DNA from: Taklimakanibacter lacteus
GTDB taxonomy: Bacteria > Pseudomonadota > Alphaproteobacteria > Rhizobiales > Aestuariivirgaceae
Direction: 5' to 3'
Length of the DNA: 64,000 nt
NCBI GenBank assembly: GCA_003576695.1
Contig: QOZQ01000001.1
Span: forward strand, 496,001-560,000
In this document: piece after piece, positions 43,819 to 52,493 of the stretch
Layout of the letters: each line of letters begins with the position of its first letter
How positions within the stretch are numbered: the first letter of the stretch is position 1
Translations under genes and position numbers: made by a program
Notes under the pieces: generated by a model
Databases searched by the model: none
The model's input: only the letters and a program-made list of their open reading frames with translations
What the model was told of the DNA's origin: nothing

Positions 43819-46759
43819 AGAATAGCGCTTCAGAGATCGTGGTCCAGCGGCAACTCTTCGTCGGCTTCTTCGATCGACCGGATGAGAATAGCGCTTCAGA
43901 GATCGTGGTCCAGCGGCAACATGCCGATAATGGCGGCAGACTACGCTGGCAGAATAGCGCTTCAGAGATCGTGGTCCAGCGGCAACGCGTGGCATCAGTG
44001 GGTGGCGGATCAACTTAGAATAGCGCTTCAGAGATCGTGGTCCAGCGGCAACACGCCGATCTCGATATTCAGATGCTGACTGAGAATAGCGCTTCAGAGA
44101 TCGTGGTCCAGCGGCAACGAAGGCCGTTATCCATCCAGTTTCAATGTCAGAATAGCGCTTCAGAGATCGTGGTCCAGCGGCAACTCCACAACAGACGTGA
44201 CGGCCGGTGAATAGAGAATAGCGCTTCAGAGATCGTGGTCCAGCGGCAACTGCAGGCGGGCGTCAATCGCCAGGGTGTCGGAGAATAGCGCTTCAGAGAT
44301 CGTGGTCCAGCGGCAACACGCTCTCCGATCTCTACACGATCCTCAACAGAATAGCGCTTCAGAGATCGTGGTCCAGCGGCAACTATTCGCCCGCCGGCGA
44401 AAGACCCTCGAAAGAATAGCGCTTCAGAGATCGTGGTCCAGCGGCAACTCCGCCGGTGCAGTCGACGCCGACAGGGGCAGAATAGCGCTTCAGAGATCGT
44501 GGTCCAGCGGCAACAACGTCTATAAGGCCATCAACATCGTGCAGAGAATAGCGCTTCAGAGATCGTGGTCCAGCGGCAACGCACGGCAAACAACGTGGCG
44601 CGCGGCACGCAGAATAGCGCTTCAGAGATCGTGGTCCAGCGGCAACTCGGCGCGCCGCTTGCCGTGGTCGATACCGAGAATAGCGCTTCAGAGATCGTGG
44701 TCCAGCGGCAACTATGGCGCCGGCCGGTCGGTGCGCCGCTGGAGAATAGCGCTTCAGAGATCGTGGTCCAGCGGCAACGTCGCCTGGTAGGGCTGCATGG
44801 CGACTTGCAGAATAGCGCTTCAGAGATCGTGGTCCAGCGGCAACGCCATGTTGAAGATGCTCTTTCCAGCGTTGTAGAATAGCGCTTCAGAGATCGTGGT
44901 CCAGCGGCAACAGTGCCGGGTGCTTGCCGGTCGGGCGAGGTAGAATAGCGCTTCAGAGATCGTGGTCCAGCGGCAACTCATTGCGGGGAGGGAGGCGAGC
45001 AAGCCTCAGAATAGCGCTTCAGAGATCGTGGTCCAGCGGCAACTTATGTCGGTGCCGGGGCGTATTTTCTTGAAGAATAGCGCTTCAGAGATCGTGGTCC
45101 AGCGGCAACCCGAGCGCGATGTATTGCGCGCTGAAAAGAGAATAGCGCTTCAGAGATCGTGGTCCAGCGGCAACGGACAGATCAACAGTTTATCCCGTAC
45201 CCGGAGAATAGCGCTTCAGAGATCGTGGTCCAGCGGCAACGCGTGGGCTGGCAGATGATCGAGGCCGATTAGAATAGCGCTTCAGAGATCGTGGTCCAGC
45301 GGCAACCTGGCCTAAGAAGAGGCAATTCAAGTTGAGAGAATAGCGCTTCAGAGATCGTGGTCCAGCGGCAACCTTGGGGAGCGCCTCGAAGCGGTTGAGA
45401 AGAGAATAGCGCTTCAGAGATCGTGGTCCAGCGGCAACGCTTGGGGAGCGCCTCGAAGCGGTTGAGAAGAGAATAGCGCTTCAGAGATCGTGGTCCAGCG
45501 GCAACCAAATATGGAGCGCTGACCCATGTCCCTATAGAATAGCGCTTCAGAGATCGTGGTCCAGCGGCAACCAGATGATCTATCCGGCGTTGCAGGCGTA
45601 CAGAATAGCGCTTCAGAGATCGTGGTCCAGCGGCAACTGGCCGCTCGCTATGGCGCTACGCCACACGAGAATAGCGCTTCAGAGATCGTGGTCCAGCGGC
45701 AACTATGCCGGCCAGGGGCCGAAGCGCCAGTTCAGAATAGCGCTTCAGAGATCGTGGTCCAGCGGCAACCAAGCGCCGCAGCTTTGCCCGTGCTACCCGA
45801 GAATAGCGCTTCAGAGATCGTGGTCCAGCGGCAACGTCTTCTGACAGGTATACATATCGCGCAACAGAATAGCGCTTCAGAGATCGTGGTCCAGCGGCAA
45901 CTCTCAGGTGGTATCGGCGCTGCGTCCTTCTAGAATAGCGCTTCAGAGATCGTGGTCCAGCGGCAACTCAGGTCACAAATGCATGGTTCGAATCCTGAGA
46001 ATAGCGCTTCAGAGATCGTGGTCCAGCGGCAACTGATAGAAGGGAGGTAGCTGCATGAGCGAGAGAATAGCGCTTCAGAGATCGTGGTCCAGCGGCAACT
46101 GCCGGCAATGGGCAAGGAAGATTTCCAGAAGAATAGCGCTTCAGAGATCGTGGTCCAGCGGCAACATGCGGGAACCAAGCGGGAAGACTTCGCGGAGAAT
46201 AGCGCTTCAGAGATCGTGGTCCAGCGGCAACGGCGCTGCTCTCGTCCGCCTGGGGCAAGGTAGAATAGCGCTTCAGAGATCGTGGTCCAGCGGCAACTGA
46301 GTTGGTATCTGCCATTCATTGGTATCTAGAATAGCGCTTCAGAGATCGTGGTCCAGCGGCAACGCATATTCCAGTACCTCGTGCAGAGCCGCCAGAATAG
46401 CGCTTCAGAGATCGTGGTCCAGCGGCAACCGGCACAAGAGACCATCGCTATCATAGCGCAGAATAGCGCTTCAGAGATCGTGGTCCAGCGGCAACAAGCA
46501 TTGGGACAAGGCCGAGGAGCAATATAGAATAGCGCTTCAGAGATCGTGGTCCAGCGGCAACTCGATCAGCTTTGCAACCGGGCGCTTGTCGAGAATAGCG
46601 CTTCAGAGATCGTGGTCCAGCGGCAACATCTGGCCGACATGGCGAACGCCACCACGAAGAATAGCGCTTCAGAGATCGTGGTCCAGCGGCAACATGACGG
46701 CGCTCACTTTGTTCAAGGCGGCGAGAATAGCGCTTCAGAGATCGTGGTCCAGCGGCAAC
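43819..46759 (-). CRISPR. Type II-C CRISPR array, 45 repeats and 44 spacers
   Basis: The 36-bp repeat begins AGAATAGCGCTTCAGAGATC on the plus strand and ends GGTCCAGCGGCAAC; all 45 copies looked identical by eye. Spacers are 30 bp, except two of 29 and three of 31. The tracrRNA anti-repeat sets the crRNA strand as minus, with the repeat reading GTTGCCGCTGGACC at its 5' end as in Neisseria-type II-C arrays. The repeat's 3' end on that strand contains TATTCT with TGGACC 16 bp upstream, a possible internal promoter. Two neighbouring spacers (45373-45402 and 45439-45469) are the same sequence offset by one base. An orphan repeat lies 361 bp beyond the right end. Confidence 0.99.
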
Positions 46760-46841
46760 CCGAGTCGTCAACGCCACTGGAGAATGACAATATCGCCAGG
46801 AGGGCAACGACAGGGGCGATGTATGCCGAGCGCATGGTGTT

Positions 46842-47045
46842 CTAGATCGGCCTTTCCGGCGCAATCAAGCCAATCATCGGGTGTACCAGCAAAAGCAAAA
46901 GCGCCCCCGCAGCCATCATCGCGACCCCACCCCATACGGGGCCTTTGCCAGTGTTGTAGTCGTAAATGGCCTTCCGCATGCCACGCAGGAGGAGGCCGCC
47001 TCCCAGCGCTACCTGCAATACGAGCAAAACAAGCTGCCAAGACAT
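46842..47045 (-). CDS. Small two-helix membrane protein, unknown function
   Basis: A 67-residue open frame lies between the last array repeat and the orphan repeat. It starts MSWQLVLLVLQVALGGGLLL and has a second hydrophobic segment (GGVAMMAAGALLLLLVHPMIG), giving two predicted membrane helices with a basic linker (RGMRKAIYDYNTGKG). Immediately before the ATG is a hairpin, GCGTGCT/AGCACGC (47046-47064), and no clear ribosome-binding site. It could be holin-like or simply a relic. Composition looks coding, but expression is uncertain. Confidence 0.45.
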   Translation of the reverse strand: MSWQLVLLVLQVALGGGLLLRGMRKAIYDYNTGKGPVWGGVAMMAAGALLLLLVHPMIGLIAPERPI

Positions 47046-47120
47046 GCGTGCTTTTAGAGCACGCCACCCCATACTGCAACAAGTTGTCACCAACAGGAAT
47101 CTTTGGCCACCTTGGCTACG

Positions 47121-47156
47121 AGAATAGCGCTTCAAAGATCGTGGTCCAGCGGCAAC
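47121..47156 (-). repeat. Orphan CRISPR repeat with one substitution
   Basis: A full 36-bp copy of the array repeat differing at base 15 (G to A on the plus strand), 361 bp beyond the last regular repeat. It marks a former extent of the array or an insertion/rearrangement at its end. It directly abuts the truncated CsbD gene. Confidence 0.95.
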
Positions 47157-47166
47157 CGCGCGCGCC

Positions 47167-47313
47167 GTGCGCCGCTCGACGCAGGCGCAAGACCTTGATG
47201 TCATCGATGGCCGGCGTGATCAACTCGAGGGCAAGATCCAGGAGCGTTACGGAATTGCCAGGGATCAGGCTCGCAGGGATGTGGACACGTGGTACAACGG
47301 TCAAGTGTGGTAA
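47167..47313 (+). pseudogene. 5'-truncated CsbD family stress protein
   Basis: In frame up to the TAA at 47311 the sequence reads QDLDVIDGRRDQLEGKIQ, then ERYGIARDQARRDVDTWYNGQ, the C-terminal two thirds of a CsbD-like protein (usual length about 60-70). The usual N-terminal MNWDxIEGxWKQxKGK block is missing; upstream there are about 20 unrelated bases and then the orphan CRISPR repeat. A good terminator follows. The gene end is intact and the front appears lost by a rearrangement at the array boundary. Confidence 0.75.
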
Positions 47314-47340
47314 ATTCAGAAACCGCGTTACCATCGCGTT

Positions 47341-47377
47341 GCCCGCTCCATCGTCAAATGGAGCGGGCAGATTTTTT
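47341..47377 (+). terminator. Rho-independent terminator after CsbD remnant
   Basis: GCCCGCTCCAT (47341-47351) pairs with ATGGAGCGGGC (47358-47368) and is followed by AGATTTTTT. It fits the end of the original CsbD transcript and also separates it from the convergent DUF5681 gene. Confidence 0.88.
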
Positions 47378-47398
47378 AGTGCGCATCGCGGAACATGC

Positions 47399-47998
47399 CT
47401 ATGAAATCGCTTCCTTGGGCTTTGACCGTTCCTGTTCCGCTTGCCACTCGTCGAGAACCGCCTTCTCCTCTTTTGTCCAGGCGCCGAGCATGCGCACCGT
47501 CCCTTCCTGCATGTCGATCTGGATATCGTCCGGATGCGGAACGGGGTCGGGAAGCTCGAGGCCGTTGGCCTTGCGGCGCGCAAGCTCCTTTTCCCATTGG
47601 GTCTTGTAGTCGATCATGGAATCCAGGAACTCCTCGTGAAGCTCTTGGTTCTGGTCTTCCACGGCGCTGACCAGCCGCAGCAGCAGCGTCTGGGCGTGAA
47701 ACTTGCCTTTAACGGCTGCAACGGCGACGGCGCGCAGCGTTGCCTGCACCATCGAAACGGTCATTGGCGTTCCGTTTTCATGGATCACAATCTGCCGGTA
47801 AGCCTCTTCCATGATGAGATCCTTGAGCCGTCGTTCGTGAAGCGCGGGCAGCTTGTTTCGCGTACCTTTGGGCTTGCCGCCAGGATTGCCCGATTGGCCC
47901 TTGACGAAACGGTTGTCCTTGGGCGCACGCCCGTAGCCCACGTCGTAGCCGCCTCGCTTGGGTTCGATGGCCGGCTCGGTACTGCATTTGTCATTCAT
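47399..47998 (-). CDS. DUF5681 domain-containing protein
   Basis: 199 residues. The N-terminal part YDVGYGRAPKDNRFVKGQSG and NPGGKPKGTRNK is the diagnostic block of DUF5681, usually found in prophages and mobile regions next to ParB-like and terminase genes. A helical middle and an acidic C-terminus follow. The function is unknown. It is 20 bp downstream of the ParB-like gene on the same strand, so they probably form a unit. The rest of a phage packaging module is absent. Confidence 0.85.
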   Translation of the reverse strand: MNDKCSTEPAIEPKRGGYDVGYGRAPKDNRFVKGQSGNPGGKPKGTRNKLPALHERRLKDLIMEEAYRQIVIHENGTPMTVSMVQATLRAVAVAAVKGKFHAQTLLLRLVSAVEDQNQELHEEFLDSMIDYKTQWEKELARRKANGLELPDPVPHPDDIQIDMQEGTVRMLGAWTKEEKAVLDEWQAEQERSKPKEAIS

Positions 47999-48018
47999 TC
48001 TCGCAACTCCAGATCAAT

Positions 48019-48819
48019 CTAAATTCTTCCGGCCAATCTCACGGCTTTGGACCGGGAATGAGATTCCCACTGCGCCAGGATCCGGTCGCATTGAGTGAGG
48101 TCAGGTTCAGCGAGCAGAACGGACCTGCCCATTGCGCCGGCGGCGAGGATGGTATCTGTCTTCCATGCGCCCGGCTCTTTCGACGAACCGTCAGGATGAG
48201 CGCCTTGCGGCGTCACCACGATGATCATTTCCTCGGCATGGGCGCCGAATCCTTCATAGACAGGGCTATGCAGTTTCCCGCTGCAGCAGAGGCGGTGCGG
48301 CCCCAACAGCCAGACATCACCCGGGGCGCAGCGGGCAGGGGGCGCGCGCAGGGATACCTCCGCCGGGCTTTCCCCTTGCTCGGAATCGAAATCGGCGCCG
48401 CCGCTCGAATGCGTGATGTCGAGGAGAGCGTCCACTTCGCTGATCGAAAATCCGATGGCTCCAATGTCGAAATTGATATCCTCGGCGCGAAGCGTACTCA
48501 GCTCCTGCGTCAGCTTCTTCCTGTCCCACGCCGCATTGAGCGCGATCTTGTTGTCGGCGATGACATAGGCTCGTTTCTCGCTCTCGCTCAGATGGTCCAG
48601 CCGGTGGCAGGGCACTTCGGCCAGCCCCAGCTCGCACGCCGCCCGCACTCGGCCATGCCCGGCCAGGATATGGCCCGCCTCATCGACAACCACCGGACTC
48701 GCGAAGCCGAAGCGGCGGATGCTGTCGATCAGCTGTTTGATCTGCTTGCGGGAGTGCCTGCGGCTGTTGCCCGGCCAGGGCTTGAGATTCTGCAGGGGCA
48801 GATAATCAATTCTGGGCAA
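48019..48819 (-). CDS. ParB-like nuclease domain protein with deleted methyltransferase domain
   Basis: 266 residues from a TTG at 48819 preceded by GGAG. Residues 1-115 are a ParB/Srx-type domain (LKPWPGNSRRHSRKQIKQLI, HILAGHGRVRAACELG, RAYVIADNKIALNA). Mobile-element relatives continue with PGDLWLLGDHRLLCGD and a DNA methyltransferase. Here PGDVWLLGPHRLCCSG is present and the extreme end (LLAEPDLTQCDRILAQWE) also matches such proteins, but the roughly 200-residue catalytic middle, with its DPPY motif, is missing. It is probably a decayed methyltransferase fusion; the ParB part may remain functional. Confidence 0.8.
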   Translation of the reverse strand: MPRIDYLPLQNLKPWPGNSRRHSRKQIKQLIDSIRRFGFASPVVVDEAGHILAGHGRVRAACELGLAEVPCHRLDHLSESEKRAYVIADNKIALNAAWDRKKLTQELSTLRAEDINFDIGAIGFSISEVDALLDITHSSGGADFDSEQGESPAEVSLRAPPARCAPGDVWLLGPHRLCCSGKLHSPVYEGFGAHAEEMIIVVTPQGAHPDGSSKEPGAWKTDTILAAGAMGRSVLLAEPDLTQCDRILAQWESHSRSKAVRLAGRI

Positions 48820-49264
48820 GCTGGTGCTCCATCATTGCGCCAGCCAAAAGGCGGCCAGCAGGGAGCCCTTCTTTTGTGCCCGTTGTGTCCGCAATTGCAA
48901 GAGGAATTTTTTGTTCTGAAATCCGAATTGCATTGCCTTCAGAGAAGGGCACTTCGAATTAAATGCTACTGTCAGGGAGTAATGCCGCCGACGATTTCAC
49001 CCGTTGTAAATGCAACAGGTCAACCCTTCGGGTTGATGATCCATGTCAATCGATGCGGAAGGCGTATCCGCCACAATGCCCTTCGCCGGCAAGCACATGA
49101 TTTTCGGCGGCTTCGCGCGAGTTATTAAAGAATAGGCTTTAAATCCTAGTATCGGCATCTGTAACAGGTGAATCAAGCCACATCAAAAGTGGGGTGGAAT
49201 TCCCTGAATTTCCCTGAATCCGCGAATTACTCCCAAGCATTTTGGTTACCCGCGGTGGGGTCGG
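48820..49264. other. Intergenic region between ParB-like gene and ureohydrolase
   Basis: About 445 bp of lower-GC sequence with no convincing open frame, palindrome or RNA gene. It may be eroded mobile-element DNA. Confidence 0.4.
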
Positions 49265-50215
49265 CTAGCGCCGCTTCACGCCGGGCAGCACGCACAGCAT
49301 CTCGAACAGGAGATTGGCGCCGGTGAGCGCGGTGTTGCCGGTCGGGTCATAGGGCGGTGACACTTCGACGAGGTCGCAGCCGATGAGATCGAGGCCCCAG
49401 GCGCCGCGGATGATCTCGAGCCCCTGGATGGTGGTGAGGCCGCCGATCTCGGGCGTGCCGGTGCCCGGCGCGAAAGCCGGATCAAGGCTGTCGATGTCGA
49501 AGCTCAGATAGACCGGGCCCTTGCCCATCTGCCGGCGCACCTCGTCCATCAGGGGGACAAGCGACTTGTGCCAGCACTCCTCGGCCTGGACGACGCGGAA
49601 GCCCTGCTGGCGCGGCCAGTCGAAGTCATCGGCGGCATAGCCCGTGGCGCGCAGGCCGATCTGGATGCAGCGCTTGGTGTCGAGCAGCCTGTCCTCCACC
49701 GCGCGCCGGAAAGGCGTGCCATGGGCGATCTTCTCGCCGAACATGTTCTCGTTGATGTCGGCATGGGCATCGACATGGATGAGGCCGACGGGCCCGTATT
49801 TCTCGGCCATGGCTTTGAGGATCGGATAGGTCAGCGTGTGGTCGCCGCCGAGCGTCAGCGGCCGGCAGCCCTTGGCGATGATCTTGCGGTAGGCCTCGGT
49901 GATGATGTCGATGCATTTCGGCAAATTGAACGTGTCGATCGCCACATCGCCGATATCGGCGACCATCAGGCTGTCGAAGGGGGCGGCGCGCGTCGCCATG
50001 TTGTAAGGGCGGATGAGGCAGGATTCGGCCCGGATCTGGCGCGGCCCATGGCGCGTGCCGGCACGGTTGGAGGCCCCGATATCCATGGGGATGCCGACGA
50101 AGCAGGCATCTAGCCCGTCGGTGCCCGCCTGGCTTGGCAGCCGCATCATGGTGGCCGGCCCCCCGAAACGGGGCATCTGGTTGCCGCCCAGGGGCTGGTT
50201 GAGTGTTCGTGTCAT
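49265..50215 (-). CDS. speB: Ureohydrolase family enzyme (agmatinase / guanidino-acid hydrolase)
   Basis: 316 residues with all manganese-binding motifs of the arginase/agmatinase fold: LGGDHTLTYP, HVDAHADINEN and SFDIDSLDPAFAPGTGTPE. The N-terminal FVGIPMDIGASNRAGTRHGPRQIR is also diagnostic. These cytosolic enzymes release urea from agmatine or from guanidino acids such as 4-guanidinobutyrate. The sequence is equally compatible with guanidinobutyrase/guanidinopropionase, so the symbol should be read as family level. It stands alone, with a nested repeat element upstream. Confidence 0.9.
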   Translation of the reverse strand: MTRTLNQPLGGNQMPRFGGPATMMRLPSQAGTDGLDACFVGIPMDIGASNRAGTRHGPRQIRAESCLIRPYNMATRAAPFDSLMVADIGDVAIDTFNLPKCIDIITEAYRKIIAKGCRPLTLGGDHTLTYPILKAMAEKYGPVGLIHVDAHADINENMFGEKIAHGTPFRRAVEDRLLDTKRCIQIGLRATGYAADDFDWPRQQGFRVVQAEECWHKSLVPLMDEVRRQMGKGPVYLSFDIDSLDPAFAPGTGTPEIGGLTTIQGLEIIRGAWGLDLIGCDLVEVSPPYDPTGNTALTGANLLFEMLCVLPGVKRR

Positions 50216-50279
50216 GCTGGTTCCTCCCGGTCCGGTCCACAGGTGACATGGGTCTTTTGGTTAAGCAAGTGGTGCCATT

Positions 50280-50584
50280 CCCCTCCCCCTTGCGGGGAGG
50301 GCTATCGCATATGGAATTTGCGCGGCTCTTGGAAAGGAGAAATCACTCCCTCCAGTTCCCCTTCTCCCGTCCGCAGGATGGGGTGGCCGACAGGCCGGAT
50401 GAGGGCTCTTTCTCGAAGCTCGCGCAACCTTCAAAAGCTGTTCTTGTTGTAGGCAAAGAGCCCTCACCCGCCCTGTTGGGCACCCTCTCCCATTGCTTCG
50501 CAACGGGCGAGGGGGAAAATTGGAGACAGCCTGCCTGGCTCCAGAATTTTCATATGCGATTGCCCTGCTGCAAGGGGGGAGGGG
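50280..50584. repeat. Nested dispersed repeat (family 2 outer, family 3-like inner)
   Basis: Outer arms CCCCTCCCCCTTGCGGGGAGGG with CGCATATG and their complements bound a 305-bp segment. Inside, GAGGGCTCTTTC and its near complement, and CTCCC...GCTTCGCAACGGGCGAGGG pieces resemble the family 3 element. It looks as if one element was inserted in another. It fills the gap between the ureohydrolase and the acyl-CoA synthetase genes. Confidence 0.75.
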
Positions 50585-50665
50585 AATCAAGCGCTTACAC
50601 TTTCGGTCGCCCCGGTTGAAACCCATGCGATAATCCTCTTTCTTGGCCGGGCAGGAGGAGTGCGA

Positions 50666-52324
50666 ATGGCGCGGCTCACGCAAAGCTATGTGCATGGGGT
50701 CAGCGAGACACCGCTGATCGGCCAGACCGTGGGCGCTTTCTTCGATGAAGCGGCGCGGCGCTGGCCTCGATGCGAGGCGCTGGTGGTGCGCCATCAGCAG
50801 GTGCGCTGGACCTATGAAGAGCTCAAGCGCAAGGTCGATGCGTTCGCCGCCGGCCTCCTGGCGCTCGGCCTCAGGCCGGGTGATCGCGTCGGCATCTGGT
50901 CGCCCAACAATGCCGAATGGGTGATCACCCAGTTCGCCACCGCCAGGGCCGGGCTGATCCTGGTCAATATCAATCCGGCCTATCGCCTGGCCGAGGCCGA
51001 TTACGCGCTCAACAAGGTTGAGTGCGCAGCGCTCGTCACCGCGAGCCAGTTCAAGACCAGCGACTATGTCGGCATGCTGAACCAACTCATCGCCGAGAAG
51101 CGCCTGCCGCATCTCAAGACCATCATCCGGATCGGCGGTTCGGCGCCCGGCATGCGGGGCTTCGATGAGATTGCGGGCCTCGCAGGCCCTGATCATCATC
51201 GCCAGCTCCAAGAGATCGCCGGCGCGCTGCAGTTCGACGATCCGATCAACATCCAGTTCACCAGCGGCACCACCGGCTATCCCAAGGGCGCCACGCTCAC
51301 CCATCACAATATCCTCAATAACGGCTTCTTCATCGGCGAGACGATGCGGCTCGACGAGAAAGACCGCATCTGCATCCCGGTGCCGCTCTATCACTGCTTC
51401 GGCATGGTGCTGGGCAACATGGCCTGCATCACCCATGGCTCGGCCATGGTCTATCCGGGCGAAGGCTTCGATCCGCTGGCGGTGCTGCAGACGGTCGAGG
51501 CCGAGCGCTGCACCGGCCTCTATGGCGTGCCCACCATGTTCATCGCCGAGCTGGGCCATGCCGATTTCAAGAGCTTCAATCTCTCCTCGCTCAGGACCGG
51601 TATCATGGCGGGCTCGCCCTGTCCGATCGAGGTGATGAAGCGCGTCGTCAACGAGATGCATATGAACGAGGTCACGATCTGCTACGGCATGACCGAGACG
51701 AGCCCGGTGAGCTTCCAGACCTCGGCCGATGATCCCCTGGAGAAGCGCGTCGGCTCGGTCGGGCGCATCCATCCCCATGTCGAGGTCAAGATCGTCGATG
51801 CCGACGGGCGCATCGTGCCACCGGGGGCGACGGGCGAGCTCTGCACCCGCGGCTATTCGGTGATGCGGGGCTACTGGAACGATGCGGAGAAGACCGCGGA
51901 AGCGATCGATGCCGGGCGCTGGATGCATACGGGCGATCTCGCCACGATCGACGGTGAGGGCTATTGCAACATCGTCGGGCGCATCAAGGACATGGTGATC
52001 AGGGGCGGCGAGAACATCTATCCGCGCGAGATCGAGGAGTTCCTCTACAAGCATCCCAAGGTGCAGGATGTGCAGGTGATCGGCGTGCCCGACGTCAAAT
52101 ATGGCGAGGAACTGTGCGCCTGGATCAAGCTCAAAGCCGGCCAGGCCTGCACGGATGAGGAAATCCGCCAGTTCTGCCAGGGGCAGATCGCCCATTACAA
52201 GATTCCGCGCTATGTTAAGTTTGTCGACGGTTTCCCGATGACGGTGACCGGCAAGATCCAGAAATACCTGATGCGCGAGGAAGCGCGCAGGGAACTGGGT
52301 CTCAAGGAAGAAAAGACCGCTTGA
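50666..52324 (+). CDS. AMP-binding acyl-CoA synthetase
   Basis: 552 residues; the ATG at 50666 follows GGAGGAG. The adenylate-forming signature [18 protein letters not shown] is at about residue 198. [34 protein letters not shown] and the catalytic lysine region [16 protein letters not shown] are all present. It activates a carboxylic acid to its CoA thioester. Placement before isovaleryl-CoA dehydrogenase and methylcrotonoyl-CoA carboxylase suggests a branched or medium-chain acid substrate, by inference. Family-level identification is firm. Confidence 0.93.
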   Translation: MARLTQSYVHGVSETPLIGQTVGAFFDEAARRWPRCEALVVRHQQVRWTYEELKRKVDAFAAGLLALGLRPGDRVGIWSPNNAEWVITQFATARAGLILVNINPAYRLAEADYALNKVECAALVTASQFKTSDYVGMLNQLIAEKRLPHLKTIIRIGGSAPGMRGFDEIAGLAGPDHHRQLQEIAGALQFDDPINIQFTSGTTGYPKGATLTHHNILNNGFFIGETMRLDEKDRICIPVPLYHCFGMVLGNMACITHGSAMVYPGEGFDPLAVLQTVEAERCTGLYGVPTMFIAELGHADFKSFNLSSLRTGIMAGSPCPIEVMKRVVNEMHMNEVTICYGMTETSPVSFQTSADDPLEKRVGSVGRIHPHVEVKIVDADGRIVPPGATGELCTRGYSVMRGYWNDAEKTAEAIDAGRWMHTGDLATIDGEGYCNIVGRIKDMVIRGGENIYPREIEEFLYKHPKVQDVQVIGVPDVKYGEELCAWIKLKAGQACTDEEIRQFCQGQIAHYKIPRYVKFVDGFPMTVTGKIQKYLMREEARRELGLKEEKTA

Positions 52325-52350
52325 TGAGACGAGCATCTGATATCCACTTA

Positions 52351-52454
52351 CCGTCATTCCGGCGAAAGCCGGGACCCACTAGATTGGCGCAATTTCAGCA
52401 GCGCTGCCTGTGTGGAGCGGACCCAATGGATCCCGGCTTTCGCCGGGATGACGG
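52351..52454. repeat. Paired palindromic intergenic repeat, family 1
   Basis: The third inverted pair of the CCGTCATTCCGGCGAAAGC element, between the acyl-CoA synthetase and isovaleryl-CoA dehydrogenase genes, which are co-oriented. The spacer between arms resembles that of the copies at 2978 and 5022 only loosely. Confidence 0.85.
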
Positions 52455-52493
52455 ATTTGGGGTGGCGCGATTTCTGTGATTGAAGGTTAGAGC

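Noticed and set aside
43765-46864. Open frames with a tandem repeat of 22 residues across the CRISPR region, on both strands.
   Set aside because: The 66-bp repeat-spacer unit is divisible by three, so frames stay open by arithmetic. They are the CRISPR array, not repeat proteins.
46760-47120. The 361-bp stretch right of the array as an ordinary CRISPR leader.
   Set aside because: It is not AT-rich, contains coding-like membrane segments and is bounded by another repeat copy, so it was reported as a rearranged end instead; a leader role is not excluded.
50261-52357. A 698-codon minus-strand open frame over the acyl-CoA synthetase gene.
   Set aside because: The plus strand encodes a complete adenylate-forming enzyme with all motifs; the antisense frame is a GC-bias shadow and runs through a dispersed repeat.
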